Below are positions 7,616 to 16,894 of a DNA stretch of 64,000 bases, one piece after another. Source of the stretch: Methyloversatilis thermotolerans (GTDB lineage Bacteria > Pseudomonadota > Gammaproteobacteria > Burkholderiales > Rhodocyclaceae); the NCBI RefSeq assembly GCF_000372885.1, contig NZ_KB889967.1, positions 682,001 through 746,000 on the forward strand, given 5' to 3'. The stretch's first letter is position 1; each line of letters opens with the position of its first letter. The notes beneath the pieces were generated by a model. It saw nothing but the letters and a program-made list of their open reading frames with translations, was not told where the DNA came from and did no database searches. A program made the position numbers and the translations under genes.

Positions 7616-9688
7616 GTGAGCTCCCCGTCGCAGCGTGTCACCCTGGAACCGCGGTGTTGCCGCTGGCTGCGCCGGCTTGGCGCACTCGCCATCCTGTGTC
7701 TGCCCGCAGCGCAGGCGTTGGCAGCCACGGTCAGGCTGGCTGCAGCCGAACAGCCTCCATACATCGGTCCGGCGCATCCGCGCGAAGGTTATGTCGCGGA
7801 ACTGGTGCGCGCGGCGTTCGAACGGGTCGGCTATACGGTGGACATCCGCTTCTATCCGCCCGCCCGTGCGCGCAGCCTGGCCGCTTCCGGGCAGGTCGAT
7901 GGCCTGCTTCCTGTTCCGCATGACGATGCGTTCACCCCGGAATTCGCATTGTCGGACCCGTTTCCTGGTGCCAGTGTCGGTCTGCTCAAGAAGCGTTCGC
8001 TGGACATCCACTACCCGCCCGATGCACCGGTGCGGCCGGCGGAAACGCTGCGCGGTCTTGCGAACCTGCGATTCGGTGCCGTGCGCGGCACCTCGGTTTG
8101 GTCTGCCTTCGACGCGGCGGCCTTCCTGAAGCGTGAATACGTGGATCAGGATCTGCAGAACCTGGACAAACTGGCGCTCGGGCGCATCGACCTGATGCTG
8201 GTCGACAAGTTCACCGCCAGCGATCTGATGATCCTGCACCGGCCGCATCTGATCGGTCAGCTCGATTTCATGCAGCCGCCGCTGTTCCGCAGCGATTTCC
8301 ATATCGCATTCGCCAGGCGGGCACCGAATCACGAACGTCTGCGCGCCGATTTCAACCGCGGTCTGGCGGCTCTGGCGCGTGAAGGGCGCGTGGACGACAT
8401 TCTTACCCGGCACGGGCTGAGCGCACGCGGTCCGGCGGCGGATGGACGCAAGGTGCTGACCGTGGCCACCGTGAACAACCCGGACATGCTGACGCTCAAG
8501 ACGCTGGCTGCCGAATTCACGCGTCGCCACCCGGATGTGCGCATCGAGTGGCGCGTGCTTGACGAGACCTCGCTGCGCACCCGGCTCATGACCGATCTGG
8601 CGATTGCCGATGGCCAGTTCGACGTCATGACCATAGGTTCATACGAGGTGCCGCTGTGGGCGGCACGCGGATGGCTGGTGCCCTTCCGCGATCTGCCGCC
8701 GGCCTATCGCGAGGACGATCTCATCGCTCCGGTGCGCGAGAGCTTGCGTCATGACGGGGTATTGCATGCGCTGCCCTTCTATGCCGAAAGCACCATGACC
8801 TATTACCGGACCGACCTGTTCCGCCGCGCCGGGCTGACCATGCCAGCCCAGCCCAGCTATGCCGACATCGGACGGCTGGCTGCCCGTCTGCACGATCCGG
8901 CGGCCGGTGTTCACGGACTGTGCCTGAGGGGACGTCCGGGCTGGGGTGACAATGTCGCGGTGATCACCACCATGGTGAATACCTATGGTGGTCGCTGGTT
9001 CGACGATGCCTGGCAGCCGCAGCTGGACAGCCCCGAGTGGCGCGAGGCGGTGTCCACCTATGTGGATCTGTTGCGCCGCTACGGACCGCCGGATGCGCAT
9101 CTGAACGGTTTTCCCGAAACGCTGGAACTGTTTGCGCGCGGACACTGTGCGATCTGGATCGATGCCACGGTGGCGGCCGGCAAGCTGTTCAACGCGAAGG
9201 AGTCCCGGGTGGCTGCTTCGCTCGGCTTCGCGCCGGCGCCGGTCGAGCGCGTGCGCGAAGGATCGAACTGGCTGTGGATATGGGCGCTCGCGATTCCGGC
9301 CTCGTCTCCCAACAAGGAACTCGCCCGACGTTTCATCGAGTGGGCGACCTCGCCCGAATATCCTTCGCTGGTCGCCGCGCAGGCTGGCTGGGTTGCGGTG
9401 CCGCCCGGCACACGGCTGACGGTGTACGACGCGCCGGCTTACCGTGCCGCCGCACCTTTTTCAGGTTTCGTCCGGCAGGCGATTGCGAGTGCATACACAC
9501 AGTTGCCCGGGCGTCGTTACACCGGCGTGCAATGGGTGGGCATTCCTGAATTTCCGGCCATCGGCCATCGCGTCGGCACCGAAATCGCGCGTGCGCTGGT
9601 CGGAGAACAGGATGTCGATACGGCGCTGCGTGCGGCGCAGGCCGAGGTCGCGCGGCAGATGCGGGCGTCGGGCTACATCCGGCAATAG
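7616..9688 (+). CDS. Fused periplasmic binding protein (family 3 domain + family 1 domain)
   Basis: The 690-residue protein has a signal peptide (basic RCCRWLRRLG, hydrophobic ALAILCLPAA, cleavage near AQALA) and then two complete binding folds. Residues about 35-270 resemble amino-acid-type family 3 binding proteins (VRLAAAEQPPYIG, YVAELVRAAFERVGY). Residues about 275-690 resemble family 1 sugar/polyol binding proteins (KVLTVATVNNPDMLTLKTLA, YGGRWFDDAWQPQL, EWATSPEYPSLVA). GTG 7616 is favoured by GGAG 10 bases upstream; in-frame codons further upstream run into the tRNA region. No permease or ATPase gene is adjacent, so the protein may serve sensing rather than uptake. It ends one base before the stop of the convergent kinase gene. 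Confidence 0.8.
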   Translation: MSSPSQRVTLEPRCCRWLRRLGALAILCLPAAQALAATVRLAAAEQPPYIGPAHPREGYVAELVRAAFERVGYTVDIRFYPPARARSLAASGQVDGLLPVPHDDAFTPEFALSDPFPGASVGLLKKRSLDIHYPPDAPVRPAETLRGLANLRFGAVRGTSVWSAFDAAAFLKREYVDQDLQNLDKLALGRIDLMLVDKFTASDLMILHRPHLIGQLDFMQPPLFRSDFHIAFARRAPNHERLRADFNRGLAALAREGRVDDILTRHGLSARGPAADGRKVLTVATVNNPDMLTLKTLAAEFTRRHPDVRIEWRVLDETSLRTRLMTDLAIADGQFDVMTIGSYEVPLWAARGWLVPFRDLPPAYREDDLIAPVRESLRHDGVLHALPFYAESTMTYYRTDLFRRAGLTMPAQPSYADIGRLAARLHDPAAGVHGLCLRGRPGWGDNVAVITTMVNTYGGRWFDDAWQPQLDSPEWREAVSTYVDLLRRYGPPDAHLNGFPETLELFARGHCAIWIDATVAAGKLFNAKESRVAASLGFAPAPVERVREGSNWLWIWALAIPASSPNKELARRFIEWATSPEYPSLVAAQAGWVAVPPGTRLTVYDAPAYRAAAPFSGFVRQAIASAYTQLPGRRYTGVQWVGIPEFPAIGHRVGTEIARALVGEQDVDTALRAAQAEVARQMRASGYIRQ

Positions 9689-9689
9689 C

Positions 9690-12600
9690 CTAGATGCGGG
9701 TGTCCGGGTCTCCGGTCGGGGCTCGCAGTTGCGTCATCAGTGCCAGGGCGCTGTCGAAGTCGTAGCGCTCCATTGCGCGTGACATCTGCTTCAATGTCTG
9801 CCGTACTTCGGGCGTGCGAGGCCGCTCGAGCAGCGCCGACAACAATTCGGTCGATTCGCTGTCGTTGCTCTCCAGCAGTCCGTATAGCCGGGCGATGTCC
9901 TCTTCGGTCAGCGGTTCGGCCACGGATGATGCCGGGGGCCGAGCCAGTTCATTGCGCATGGCATCGAGCGTGCTGTCGAACAGGTCGTCGCCGGCTCGCA
10001 GAAGTCCGTTCAGGTCGACAGCCTCTGCTTGACGACATGCGTCCTCGACGCGGCGCAGAGCGACTGCGAGCCTGTTTGCGCCCAGCGCGGCAGCGCTGCC
10101 CCGGGCACGGTGGGCCAGACCGGCGAGCGCCTGCATGTCCCGGTGCGCGAGCGCCGTGCGCATGCGCGCGCGCAGATGGACGGATTCGTCGATGAACAGC
10201 GTGAGGGCACGACGATAGGTGGCTTCCGCGCCATTCAAGCGACGCAAAGCCCCGTCCCGATCGAGCAGCGGATCCACGTCGTCCGGCGCGCATGCGATGG
10301 AAGAGGCCACCGGCTCGGCGACTCCCGGTCGGTCGCCCAGCCAGCGGCACAGGGTGGCCATGAGAATGTCGACGTCCACCGGTTTGGTGATGTGATCACT
10401 CATGCCTGCCTGACGCGTCTGTTCGCGCTCCCACGGCATGGCGCCCGCCGTCATCGCGATGACCGGCAGTTCGCGCAGATGTTCGCGGCGACGGATTTCC
10501 CGCGTGGCATCCAGCCCGTTCATGACCGGCATCTGCACATCCATCAGCACGAGATCGAATCCGGTCGCATCCAGATGCCTGAGCGCCTCGGCTCCGTTAT
10601 CCGCGACGACCACTTCCATGCCGACGGCCTGCAGGAGTTCGACACCGAGTTCCTGGTTGATCGGATTGTCCTCCACCAGAAGCACGCGTCGCCCTCTCAG
10701 GATGGCGACATCATCGGGGGCGGACGGAACGGGGGGCGCGCCCTGTCCTGCCGACTGCAGGCCGAAGGCGGTCACGATGGCGTCGTGCAAGGCCGAGGCG
10801 CTGGCGGGTTTGGTCAGCACACCGGCAATTTCGAGGCCGCGAGCCGCGTCCCGCATGTCGTCGGCACCGTAGGCGCTCACCATCAGGACTGCCGGCGGCA
10901 GCGGTGAGCGTGCGGACGATTGCATCCGGCGTACCAGTTCCACCCCATCCATGCCGGGCATTTTCCAGTCGCATACCAGCAGGTCGACCGCTGTGCCACT
11001 GTCCATCCGCTCCAGAGCCTGTTGTGCGCTGCTTGCGCGTATCGTGCGCAGCCCCAGGTGTTCGATGTCACGACACAGGATGTCCAGCGCCTCGCTGTTG
11101 TCGTCCACCACCAGAACCCGGGCGTCGCGCAGGGCCGGCGGCAGCACGCGGCGGTCGGCATCGGGAAGTTCCGCCGTAGCGAAACGGGCGACAAAGGTGA
11201 AGGTGGTGCCGACGCCCTCGCGGCTGCTCACCTGCAGGCGGCCATTCATCAGTTCGGCCAGTCGCCGGCTGATGGCCAGCCCCAGACCGGTGCCGCCGAA
11301 GCGCCGCGTGATCGAGCTGTCGCCCTGGGTGAAGGGCTGGAACAGCTTGTCCTGCTGCGCCCGGCTCATGCCTATGCCGGTATCGCGCACCGCGAAAGCC
11401 AGCAGCGCATGGCCGTCTTCCTGGTCCAGTCTGCGGCAGGACAGATGTACCGCGCCGCGCTCGGTGAACTTGATCGCATTGCCCACCAGATTGGTCAGTA
11501 TCTGCCCCAGGCGCAGTGGGTCGCCGACCAGTACAGGTGGTACGTCTGGCGCCACGTCGAGCAGCAGATCGAGGCCCTTCTCTTCCGCGCGCAGCGCAAC
11601 GACCGACAGCAGCGATTCGAATACCCGCTCCAGCCTGAACGACATGGATTCCAGAACGAGCTGGCCCGCTTCCACCTTGGAAAAGTCGAGGATGTCATTC
11701 AGGATGCCGAGCAGCGATATGGCCGAACCGTTGGCCTTGCCGATGTAATTGCGCTGGCGGGCATCCAGATCGGTCTGCAGCGCGAGCCGCGTCATGCCGA
11801 TGATGGCGTTCATCGGCGTACGGATTTCGTGGCTCATGTTGGCGAGGAATTCGCTGCGCGCCTGTGCCGCGCCTTCCGCGGCCAGCTTGGCCGAAATCAG
11901 TGCCGCTTCGGCTTCCTTGCGCTGGGTGATGTCCATAGAGAATGCGATGCAATGATCGTTCTGGCCGGAGGAGGGCGGTCCGAAATAGATGCCCACTTCG
12001 ACCGGCACCTCGCTACCGTCGCCCCGGCGCGCGATGGTTTCGATGCGGGCATGCCCCCGCTCGCGCAGTGCAGGCTCGAGCGCGGCGAGATCGTCGCCGG
12101 CGATGTCGATCAGCACATCGCCGACCCGGGTACCCAGCAGTTCCGCCCTCGATCGGCCATACAGCGCGCAGGCGCGATCGTTCACGTAGCTGAAGCGGCC
12201 GCTGGCCGCGTCTATCCACTGGATGGCCACGCCCGCGTGATCGAGTGCGAACTGGGTTTCCTCGAGGCGGCGATTGGTGCTTTCCAGTTCGGCGGTGCGG
12301 CTGGAGACCAGCTCCTCGAGGTGCTCCTGATGCTGCGCCAGTTCCTCTTCGGCACGCCTGCGATCGGTGATATCGCTCAATATGGTGATGTTTGGATCTT
12401 CCGACATCATGCCGCCGATCTCCACGATCTTTCGGCTGCCGTCCTTGCAGATGACCGAGTAGGGACGCGATTTCACGAGCCCTGCCGCAAGCGGTGCATC
12501 GGCCAGATCCTGCGCCCAGGTGCGTTGCACCTCCTCGCGGTACACCGGGTCCGGATAGGCGAGCCGGAACCAGGTTTCCGCATCCGGAATATCGTCCAGT

Positions 12601-13421
12601 GTGTAGCCGAAGGTCGCGACGAAGCTCTCGTTCAGATAGACGATGCGCCCGTTGCGTTCGAACAGGCTGATCGGCAGCGGCAGAAGCCGGATCACGCGCT
12701 GGAAGCGTTCGTTCGATGCCGCCAGTTCGGCATTGCGGGCTTCCAGTTGGGACACCATCGCATCCAGCGAACGCGTGAGACTGTGCAGTTCGCCCGCAAA
12801 GCGCAGGCTGCCGAGCTCGCGTTGCGAGCGTCCCTCGCGCGCGACTTCGTCGGCGTGCCGCTCCACTTCCCGCAGCGGTTGCAGCACCATGCGTTGCAGC
12901 GCGATGTACAGCGCCATGGTGAGCACCGCGTCGAGCGCCACGATGAACAGCACCAGGCTGACCAGCGTTCCACGCAGCTCCTGTTCGACATATTCCGGCG
13001 TGGCGATCACGCGGACCGTGCCTATCGGCTGCTCGCCCGACAGGATGGGCCGTTCGCGGACCCGCCACTTCGGGCTCTCCGCGACGCCGTCGACCGCTTG
13101 CGGTGCGCCATCGGCGGCCCGGGCGAACGCGAGGCGGGCGGTGTCCAGCTGTACCTCGACCCCGGCGATCGACCGATCCCGCATGCGGCTCTCCATGAGC
13201 TTGCGCACCTGTTCGTAGTCGAGGTTCCAGGCCGCCGGCACCAGTCCTACCGCAAGCTGTTCCACCGACATGTCCATCGCCTGCTCGAACTCGCGGAGCT
13301 CCGCTTCGCTGTAACTGCGGTAGAGCAGCGCACCCACCGCGGCAAGCAGCAGCGATACGGTCGTGACGATGAGAACGATGAGCAGACCGGCGATGGACGA
13401 GGGACGGCTCGACGGGCTCAC
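9690..13421 (-). CDS. Membrane-bound hybrid histidine kinase (PAS, HisKA, HATPase, REC-REC, Hpt)
   Basis: The 1243-residue sensor has a membrane segment at about 10-33, an external region of about 120 residues, a second membrane segment near 155-180 with HAMP, and two PAS domains (about 245-480, the second ending in a PAC-like region). HisKA follows ([15 protein letters not shown], phospho-His about 528), then HATPase ([25 protein letters not shown]), two receiver domains ([10 protein letters not shown] about 820, LMDVQMPVM about 955) and a C-terminal Hpt domain ([14 protein letters not shown], His about 1103). GTG 13421 is chosen because AGGAG lies 7 bases upstream; an upstream in-frame GTG at 13490 has no such site. 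Signals could pass His-Asp-His within one protein. The output partner is not visible. Confidence 0.9.
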   Translation of the reverse strand: MSPSSRPSSIAGLLIVLIVTTVSLLLAAVGALLYRSYSEAELREFEQAMDMSVEQLAVGLVPAAWNLDYEQVRKLMESRMRDRSIAGVEVQLDTARLAFARAADGAPQAVDGVAESPKWRVRERPILSGEQPIGTVRVIATPEYVEQELRGTLVSLVLFIVALDAVLTMALYIALQRMVLQPLREVERHADEVAREGRSQRELGSLRFAGELHSLTRSLDAMVSQLEARNAELAASNERFQRVIRLLPLPISLFERNGRIVYLNESFVATFGYTLDDIPDAETWFRLAYPDPVYREEVQRTWAQDLADAPLAAGLVKSRPYSVICKDGSRKIVEIGGMMSEDPNITILSDITDRRRAEEELAQHQEHLEELVSSRTAELESTNRRLEETQFALDHAGVAIQWIDAASGRFSYVNDRACALYGRSRAELLGTRVGDVLIDIAGDDLAALEPALRERGHARIETIARRGDGSEVPVEVGIYFGPPSSGQNDHCIAFSMDITQRKEAEAALISAKLAAEGAAQARSEFLANMSHEIRTPMNAIIGMTRLALQTDLDARQRNYIGKANGSAISLLGILNDILDFSKVEAGQLVLESMSFRLERVFESLLSVVALRAEEKGLDLLLDVAPDVPPVLVGDPLRLGQILTNLVGNAIKFTERGAVHLSCRRLDQEDGHALLAFAVRDTGIGMSRAQQDKLFQPFTQGDSSITRRFGGTGLGLAISRRLAELMNGRLQVSSREGVGTTFTFVARFATAELPDADRRVLPPALRDARVLVVDDNSEALDILCRDIEHLGLRTIRASSAQQALERMDSGTAVDLLVCDWKMPGMDGVELVRRMQSSARSPLPPAVLMVSAYGADDMRDAARGLEIAGVLTKPASASALHDAIVTAFGLQSAGQGAPPVPSAPDDVAILRGRRVLLVEDNPINQELGVELLQAVGMEVVVADNGAEALRHLDATGFDLVLMDVQMPVMNGLDATREIRRREHLRELPVIAMTAGAMPWEREQTRQAGMSDHITKPVDVDILMATLCRWLGDRPGVAEPVASSIACAPDDVDPLLDRDGALRRLNGAEATYRRALTLFIDESVHLRARMRTALAHRDMQALAGLAHRARGSAAALGANRLAVALRRVEDACRQAEAVDLNGLLRAGDDLFDSTLDAMRNELARPPASSVAEPLTEEDIARLYGLLESNDSESTELLSALLERPRTPEVRQTLKQMSRAMERYDFDSALALMTQLRAPTGDPDTRI

Positions 13422-13540
13422 ACGGGCACTCCTGGAACGGCATCGGTCATGGATCGGCGACTCCGCACGGATTTGGCGCGGAGTATGCACCGCGATGGCT
13501 GTCGCGGTCCTGACAACCCTTTGCGCACTGCGGCAATGGC

Positions 13541-14635
13541 TCAGCCGGTGCTGCGCCGCCAGTGCCGGACGCTGATGAGCGCCAATGTCACCGCCGTGAG
13601 CGGCAGCACGATGGTTTTCATCACGAGAGCATAGTCGTGCAGCGCATCATGTTCCTTGGCGGCGAGGATCAGATAGAGGGTGTAGGCCACGTAATAGGCG
13701 AGGAACAGCCCGCCCTCCCAGCGCGCGATCAGATGGCCGGTGGCGAATATGGGCAGGCATGCGACACATACCGCCACCATGACCGGGATGTCGAAATTGA
13801 GCATGGCCGGCGCGAGCGAGAGTGCGTGCGGTGCCGCGACCGCGGAAAGTCCGAGCGCGCCGAGCAGGTTGAAGATATTGCTGCCGACGACGTTGCCTAC
13901 CGCGATGTCGCGCTGGCCGCGCAGGGCCGCGGTGACCGATGCCGCCACCTCCGGCAGCGAGGTGCCGGCTGCGACCACGGTCAGACCGATCACCGCTTCG
14001 CTCATGCCCAGGTGACGGGCAAACACGATGGCGGCGTCGACCATGAAGTCGGAGCCGGCCACCAGCGCCGCCAGACCGATGACGATGAGGGCAAGCTGCA
14101 CCGGCAGTCGGTCGTCCAGACCTCGGGTCCGGGAGGGCTCCGATGCGGGCCGATCAAGGTCTGTAGTGGTGTCGTCCGGACCGCCGTTCTGCCGCCGGCT
14201 CTGGACAATGAGGAAGGTGGTGTACGCGGCAAGCAGCACGCACAGCAGCAGACCCTCGCCGCGCGACAGTTCGCCGTCGAGTGTGAGACCAGCGAACAGC
14301 AGGGCGGCGCCTATCATGAGCGGGACTTCCTGACGTATCAGCTGCCTGTCTACCAGCAGCGGCGTGATCAATGCCGAAAGCCCCAGTATGAACAGCACGT
14401 TGAATACATTGCTGCCCACTACATTGGCGACCGCCATATCGGTCTTTCCGGACCATGCCGATTGCACCGATACCGCCATTTCCGGAGAACTGGTACCGAA
14501 GGCCACGATGGTCAAGCCGACGACCAGCGGCGAAATGCCGAAGGACAGTGCGAGACGGGAGGCGCCGTGCACCAGCATCTGGGCACCGACGATGAGCAGG
14601 GTGAGTCCGAGCGCAAACAGCAACAGGGTGATCAT
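13541..14635 (-). CDS. Calcium/sodium antiporter (CaCA family, YrbG-like)
   Basis: Inner-membrane cation exchanger of 364 residues with about ten membrane segments arranged as an inverted duplication. Each half carries the family repeat: GTSSPEMAVSV with NVVGSNVFNVLFILG in the first, GTSLPEVAASV with NVVGSNIFNLLGALG in the second. A hydrophilic linker separates the halves (about 155-180). It is the last gene of a minus-strand set and overlaps the glycosylase gene by ATGA. The transported ion is inferred from family only. Confidence 0.9.
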   Translation of the reverse strand: MITLLLFALGLTLLIVGAQMLVHGASRLALSFGISPLVVGLTIVAFGTSSPEMAVSVQSAWSGKTDMAVANVVGSNVFNVLFILGLSALITPLLVDRQLIRQEVPLMIGAALLFAGLTLDGELSRGEGLLLCVLLAAYTTFLIVQSRRQNGGPDDTTTDLDRPASEPSRTRGLDDRLPVQLALIVIGLAALVAGSDFMVDAAIVFARHLGMSEAVIGLTVVAAGTSLPEVAASVTAALRGQRDIAVGNVVGSNIFNLLGALGLSAVAAPHALSLAPAMLNFDIPVMVAVCVACLPIFATGHLIARWEGGLFLAYYVAYTLYLILAAKEHDALHDYALVMKTIVLPLTAVTLALISVRHWRRSTG

Positions 14636-15183
14636 CGGGACGTCCAGCCGGGTTGGATGTGCGCTTCGACTGTCGATGCAAGGATGGGTTGCAGCGCAGC
14701 ATGCCAGCGCTCGAGTTTGCCTGCCGCGCCCAGACTGGCGTGAGCGGGGCTGGTCGACGGCAGACGGATCTGGCGCAGCGCGCGCACATGGGGCGCGACG
14801 TCACGCCGGAACAGTCGTTCCGCCATCCCGCCATTGAAAGCCACCGCGGCGATCAGCGGATGTCGCTCGAGAAAGCGCTCGAAATCGTTGATCCGCGCAC
14901 TGCGCAGATCGATATCGGCGTCCAGGCTGCCGCATCGCTGGCAGCTCTCCAGCACGTCCCACAGGGCAATGCCCGCATCCTTCAGCCGCTGCAGGCGATG
15001 TTCGTACGGCAGATCCGGGCTGGCACCGAACAAGGCGCCCGCGATGGGCCAGAACTGGTTGCGCGGATGCGCGTAATAGCGCCCGGCACTCAGGGAGGCC
15101 TCGCCCGGCATGGAACCCAGGATGAGTATGCGAGCGGTGGCCGGGTCGGCAACCGGCGGGAAGCTGGAAACGCGGTCCGCCAT
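14632..15183 (-). CDS. DNA-deoxyinosine glycosylase (uracil-DNA glycosylase superfamily, HDG-like)
   Basis: The 183-residue protein has the superfamily motifs GSMPGEASL near the N-terminus, YYAHPRNQFWP, and LPSTSPAHA towards the C-terminus. These fit the family 6 hypoxanthine-DNA glycosylases, which remove deaminated adenine from DNA. A Mug-type uracil/mismatch role is the alternative. The start codon overlaps the stop of the upstream thioredoxin-like gene (TGATG), and the end overlaps the antiporter gene, so the three are probably co-transcribed. Confidence 0.85.
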   Translation of the reverse strand: MADRVSSFPPVADPATARILILGSMPGEASLSAGRYYAHPRNQFWPIAGALFGASPDLPYEHRLQRLKDAGIALWDVLESCQRCGSLDADIDLRSARINDFERFLERHPLIAAVAFNGGMAERLFRRDVAPHVRALRQIRLPSTSPAHASLGAAGKLERWHAALQPILASTVEAHIQPGWTSR

Positions 15184-16052
15184 CAGCGGTTCAGCAGCGC
15201 AGCGAGCTCCCGCCGGAAGCGCCGCACCAGTTCGTGATCGGAGCCAAGCAAGGCGAACAGGTCGAGCAGGGCGCGACGGCCTGCGTCGTCCTCGAAGGCG
15301 CGATCCTGGCGCACCACTTCCAGCGCCTGCGCCATCGCACCTTCCCAGTCCTGGCGGGCGGCAAGCGCCGCCGACCAGGCAAGGCGGGCAGCCAGATCGC
15401 CGGGGTTGCGTGCAATGCGCGCCTCGTAGTCCTGCGCGTTCCCGGCCGGCTGACGGCGAGCCACCGCCAGGCGCGCGTACAGCGTGCCGATGCGCGCCGC
15501 ATCGTGGCGTGGCTCGGGCAGCTTGTCCAGCGCGTCCTGCGCCTCGTCCAGGCGGCCCAGCGCAATCAGCGCTTCGACACGCCCCAGGCGGGCGGGCTCG
15601 AAGCCGGCATCCAGGGCGAGCGCGACGTCGCCCATGGCCAGTGCGGCCTCTGCATCCCCGCGTGCCAGGGCTGCCTGCATTTCGTCACATGCTGGCTGGG
15701 CAGGCGAGGGCAGCAGCGCCTCCATGAAGTCGTGCAGTTCGCGTTCCGGCAGCACGCCGGTGAATTCATCCACCACCACGCCGCCCACGAAGGCCTTCAC
15801 GTTGGGAATGCCGCGTACGCCGAAACGCCGTGCCAGTTCCGGATTGTCGTCCGAGTTGATCTTTGCCAGCCGCATGCGCCCGGCGAAAGAGGCGGCCAGC
15901 GCTTCCAGCTTCGGAGTCAGGGCGCGGCAGGGCTGGCACCAGGGCGCCCAGAAATCGACCAGAACGGGTACGCGCCGCGAAACGTCGATCACGTCGCGCT
16001 GGAAGTTGGTCAGGTTGACCTCGATGACATCGGGCATGGAGGCATCGGACAT
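15183..16052 (-). CDS. cnoX: Thioredoxin-TPR chaperedoxin (CnoX/YbbN-like)
   Basis: The 289-residue protein joins an N-terminal thioredoxin fold (residues about 8-110, active site FWAPWCQPCRAL) to a C-terminal TPR-like helical region typical of YbbN/CnoX. CnoX proteins hold oxidised or unfolded clients and pass them to chaperones; unlike the E. coli protein, this one keeps a full WCxPC motif and so may also be redox-active. ATG 16052 is chosen because GGGAG lies 10 bases upstream and the family starts here; a longer frame to 16118 lacks a site. Confidence 0.88.
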   Translation of the reverse strand: MSDASMPDVIEVNLTNFQRDVIDVSRRVPVLVDFWAPWCQPCRALTPKLEALAASFAGRMRLAKINSDDNPELARRFGVRGIPNVKAFVGGVVVDEFTGVLPERELHDFMEALLPSPAQPACDEMQAALARGDAEAALAMGDVALALDAGFEPARLGRVEALIALGRLDEAQDALDKLPEPRHDAARIGTLYARLAVARRQPAGNAQDYEARIARNPGDLAARLAWSAALAARQDWEGAMAQALEVVRQDRAFEDDAGRRALLDLFALLGSDHELVRRFRRELAALLNR

Positions 16053-16336
16053 GCAGGCAGTGCTCCCGGGTGCGTGGAGGGGGGGGCTTTCCGCGAAGCA
16101 GATGCGGAAAGCGCGCACATCGTAGTGCGAATTCCGGCCCTCGCGCCAGCGGGCCGCGCATTGTCCCCGAGTGCGGGAACAGTCCTACCGCGACGCCGCG
16201 CAGCGACTACAGGAGCGCGTGACCGGCATCGCTAAGCTTCACATCACCGGCTGTCGGCATGCAGCCAGCGCATCGCCGACAACCCCCACCGGTGCGGCCG
16301 GGAACCGCATGGCCGCGCCAGCTCAAGGAGACCGCC

Positions 16337-16741
16337 ATGAAGAAGAGGAAAGCCCTGTTCAACGCACTGTGTTCCATCTGCCTGTCAACATTGACCCTGC
16401 CGGCGGCCGCGGCCGACCAGGAAGATGTGATCGAGGCGCGTGCCGAGGCGACGTACGATGCCGCGCGCAAGAACATCGACCTGGACTACAAGGCCGCCAT
16501 GGATCGTTGTGACAAGCTCGATGGCGACGCCGAGAATGTATGTGAGAAGGAGGCTGAGGCCGCGCGCAAGAATGCGCTGGCGGATGCCAAGGTGGCGCTG
16601 AAAACGGAAAAGGCGCGCGCCGAACAGGTCGAGGAACGCAACGAAGCCGAGTTGGCGGCGGCCCAGGCACGCTGCGAGTCGCTCGAAGGGTCGGCGCGCA
16701 AGGCCTGCATGAAGGACGCCGAACTGAAATACGACGATTGA
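16337..16741 (+). CDS. Small periplasmic Ala/Glu/Lys-rich protein, function unknown
   Basis: The 134-residue product starts with a clear signal peptide (MKKRKALFNALCSICLSTLT, cleavage near PAAAA). The mature part is almost entirely charged helix built of A, E, K and D, with four spaced cysteines (MDRCDKL, NVCEKE, ARCESL, KACMKD) that could pair into two disulfides in a helical hairpin. AAGGAG at 16325-16330 supports ATG 16337. I recognise no named family. It stands alone between the thioredoxin-TPR gene and purL. Confidence 0.75.
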   Translation: MKKRKALFNALCSICLSTLTLPAAAADQEDVIEARAEATYDAARKNIDLDYKAAMDRCDKLDGDAENVCEKEAEAARKNALADAKVALKTEKARAEQVEERNEAELAAAQARCESLEGSARKACMKDAELKYDD

Positions 16742-16799
16742 GCGGCTGGGCGAGAGGAATCTTCCGGAGGGGCGGAAGTGGCGCCGGCGCCTGACGCGT

Positions 16800-16829
16800 T
16801 TGGGACGAGGGGCGACGCCCACGTATAAT
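16800..16829 (+). promoter_or_regulatory. Predicted sigma-70 promoter of purL
   Basis: A perfect TATAAT at 16824-16829 is preceded, across 18 bases, by TTGGGA (4 of 6 matches to the -35 consensus). It lies about 65 bases before the purL start, leaving a leader of roughly 60 bases. Confidence 0.6.
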
Positions 16830-16894
16830 TGTGGATTGGACGGCGCCGGCAGCACGGCCGCCGCCGCTTTCACCTCCCGCCCTTGCCTGCATCC

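Noticed and set aside
10920-13634. A 904-residue plus-strand open frame opposite the hybrid kinase
   Set aside because: The kinase frame has seven recognisable domains; the opposite frame is a GC shadow.
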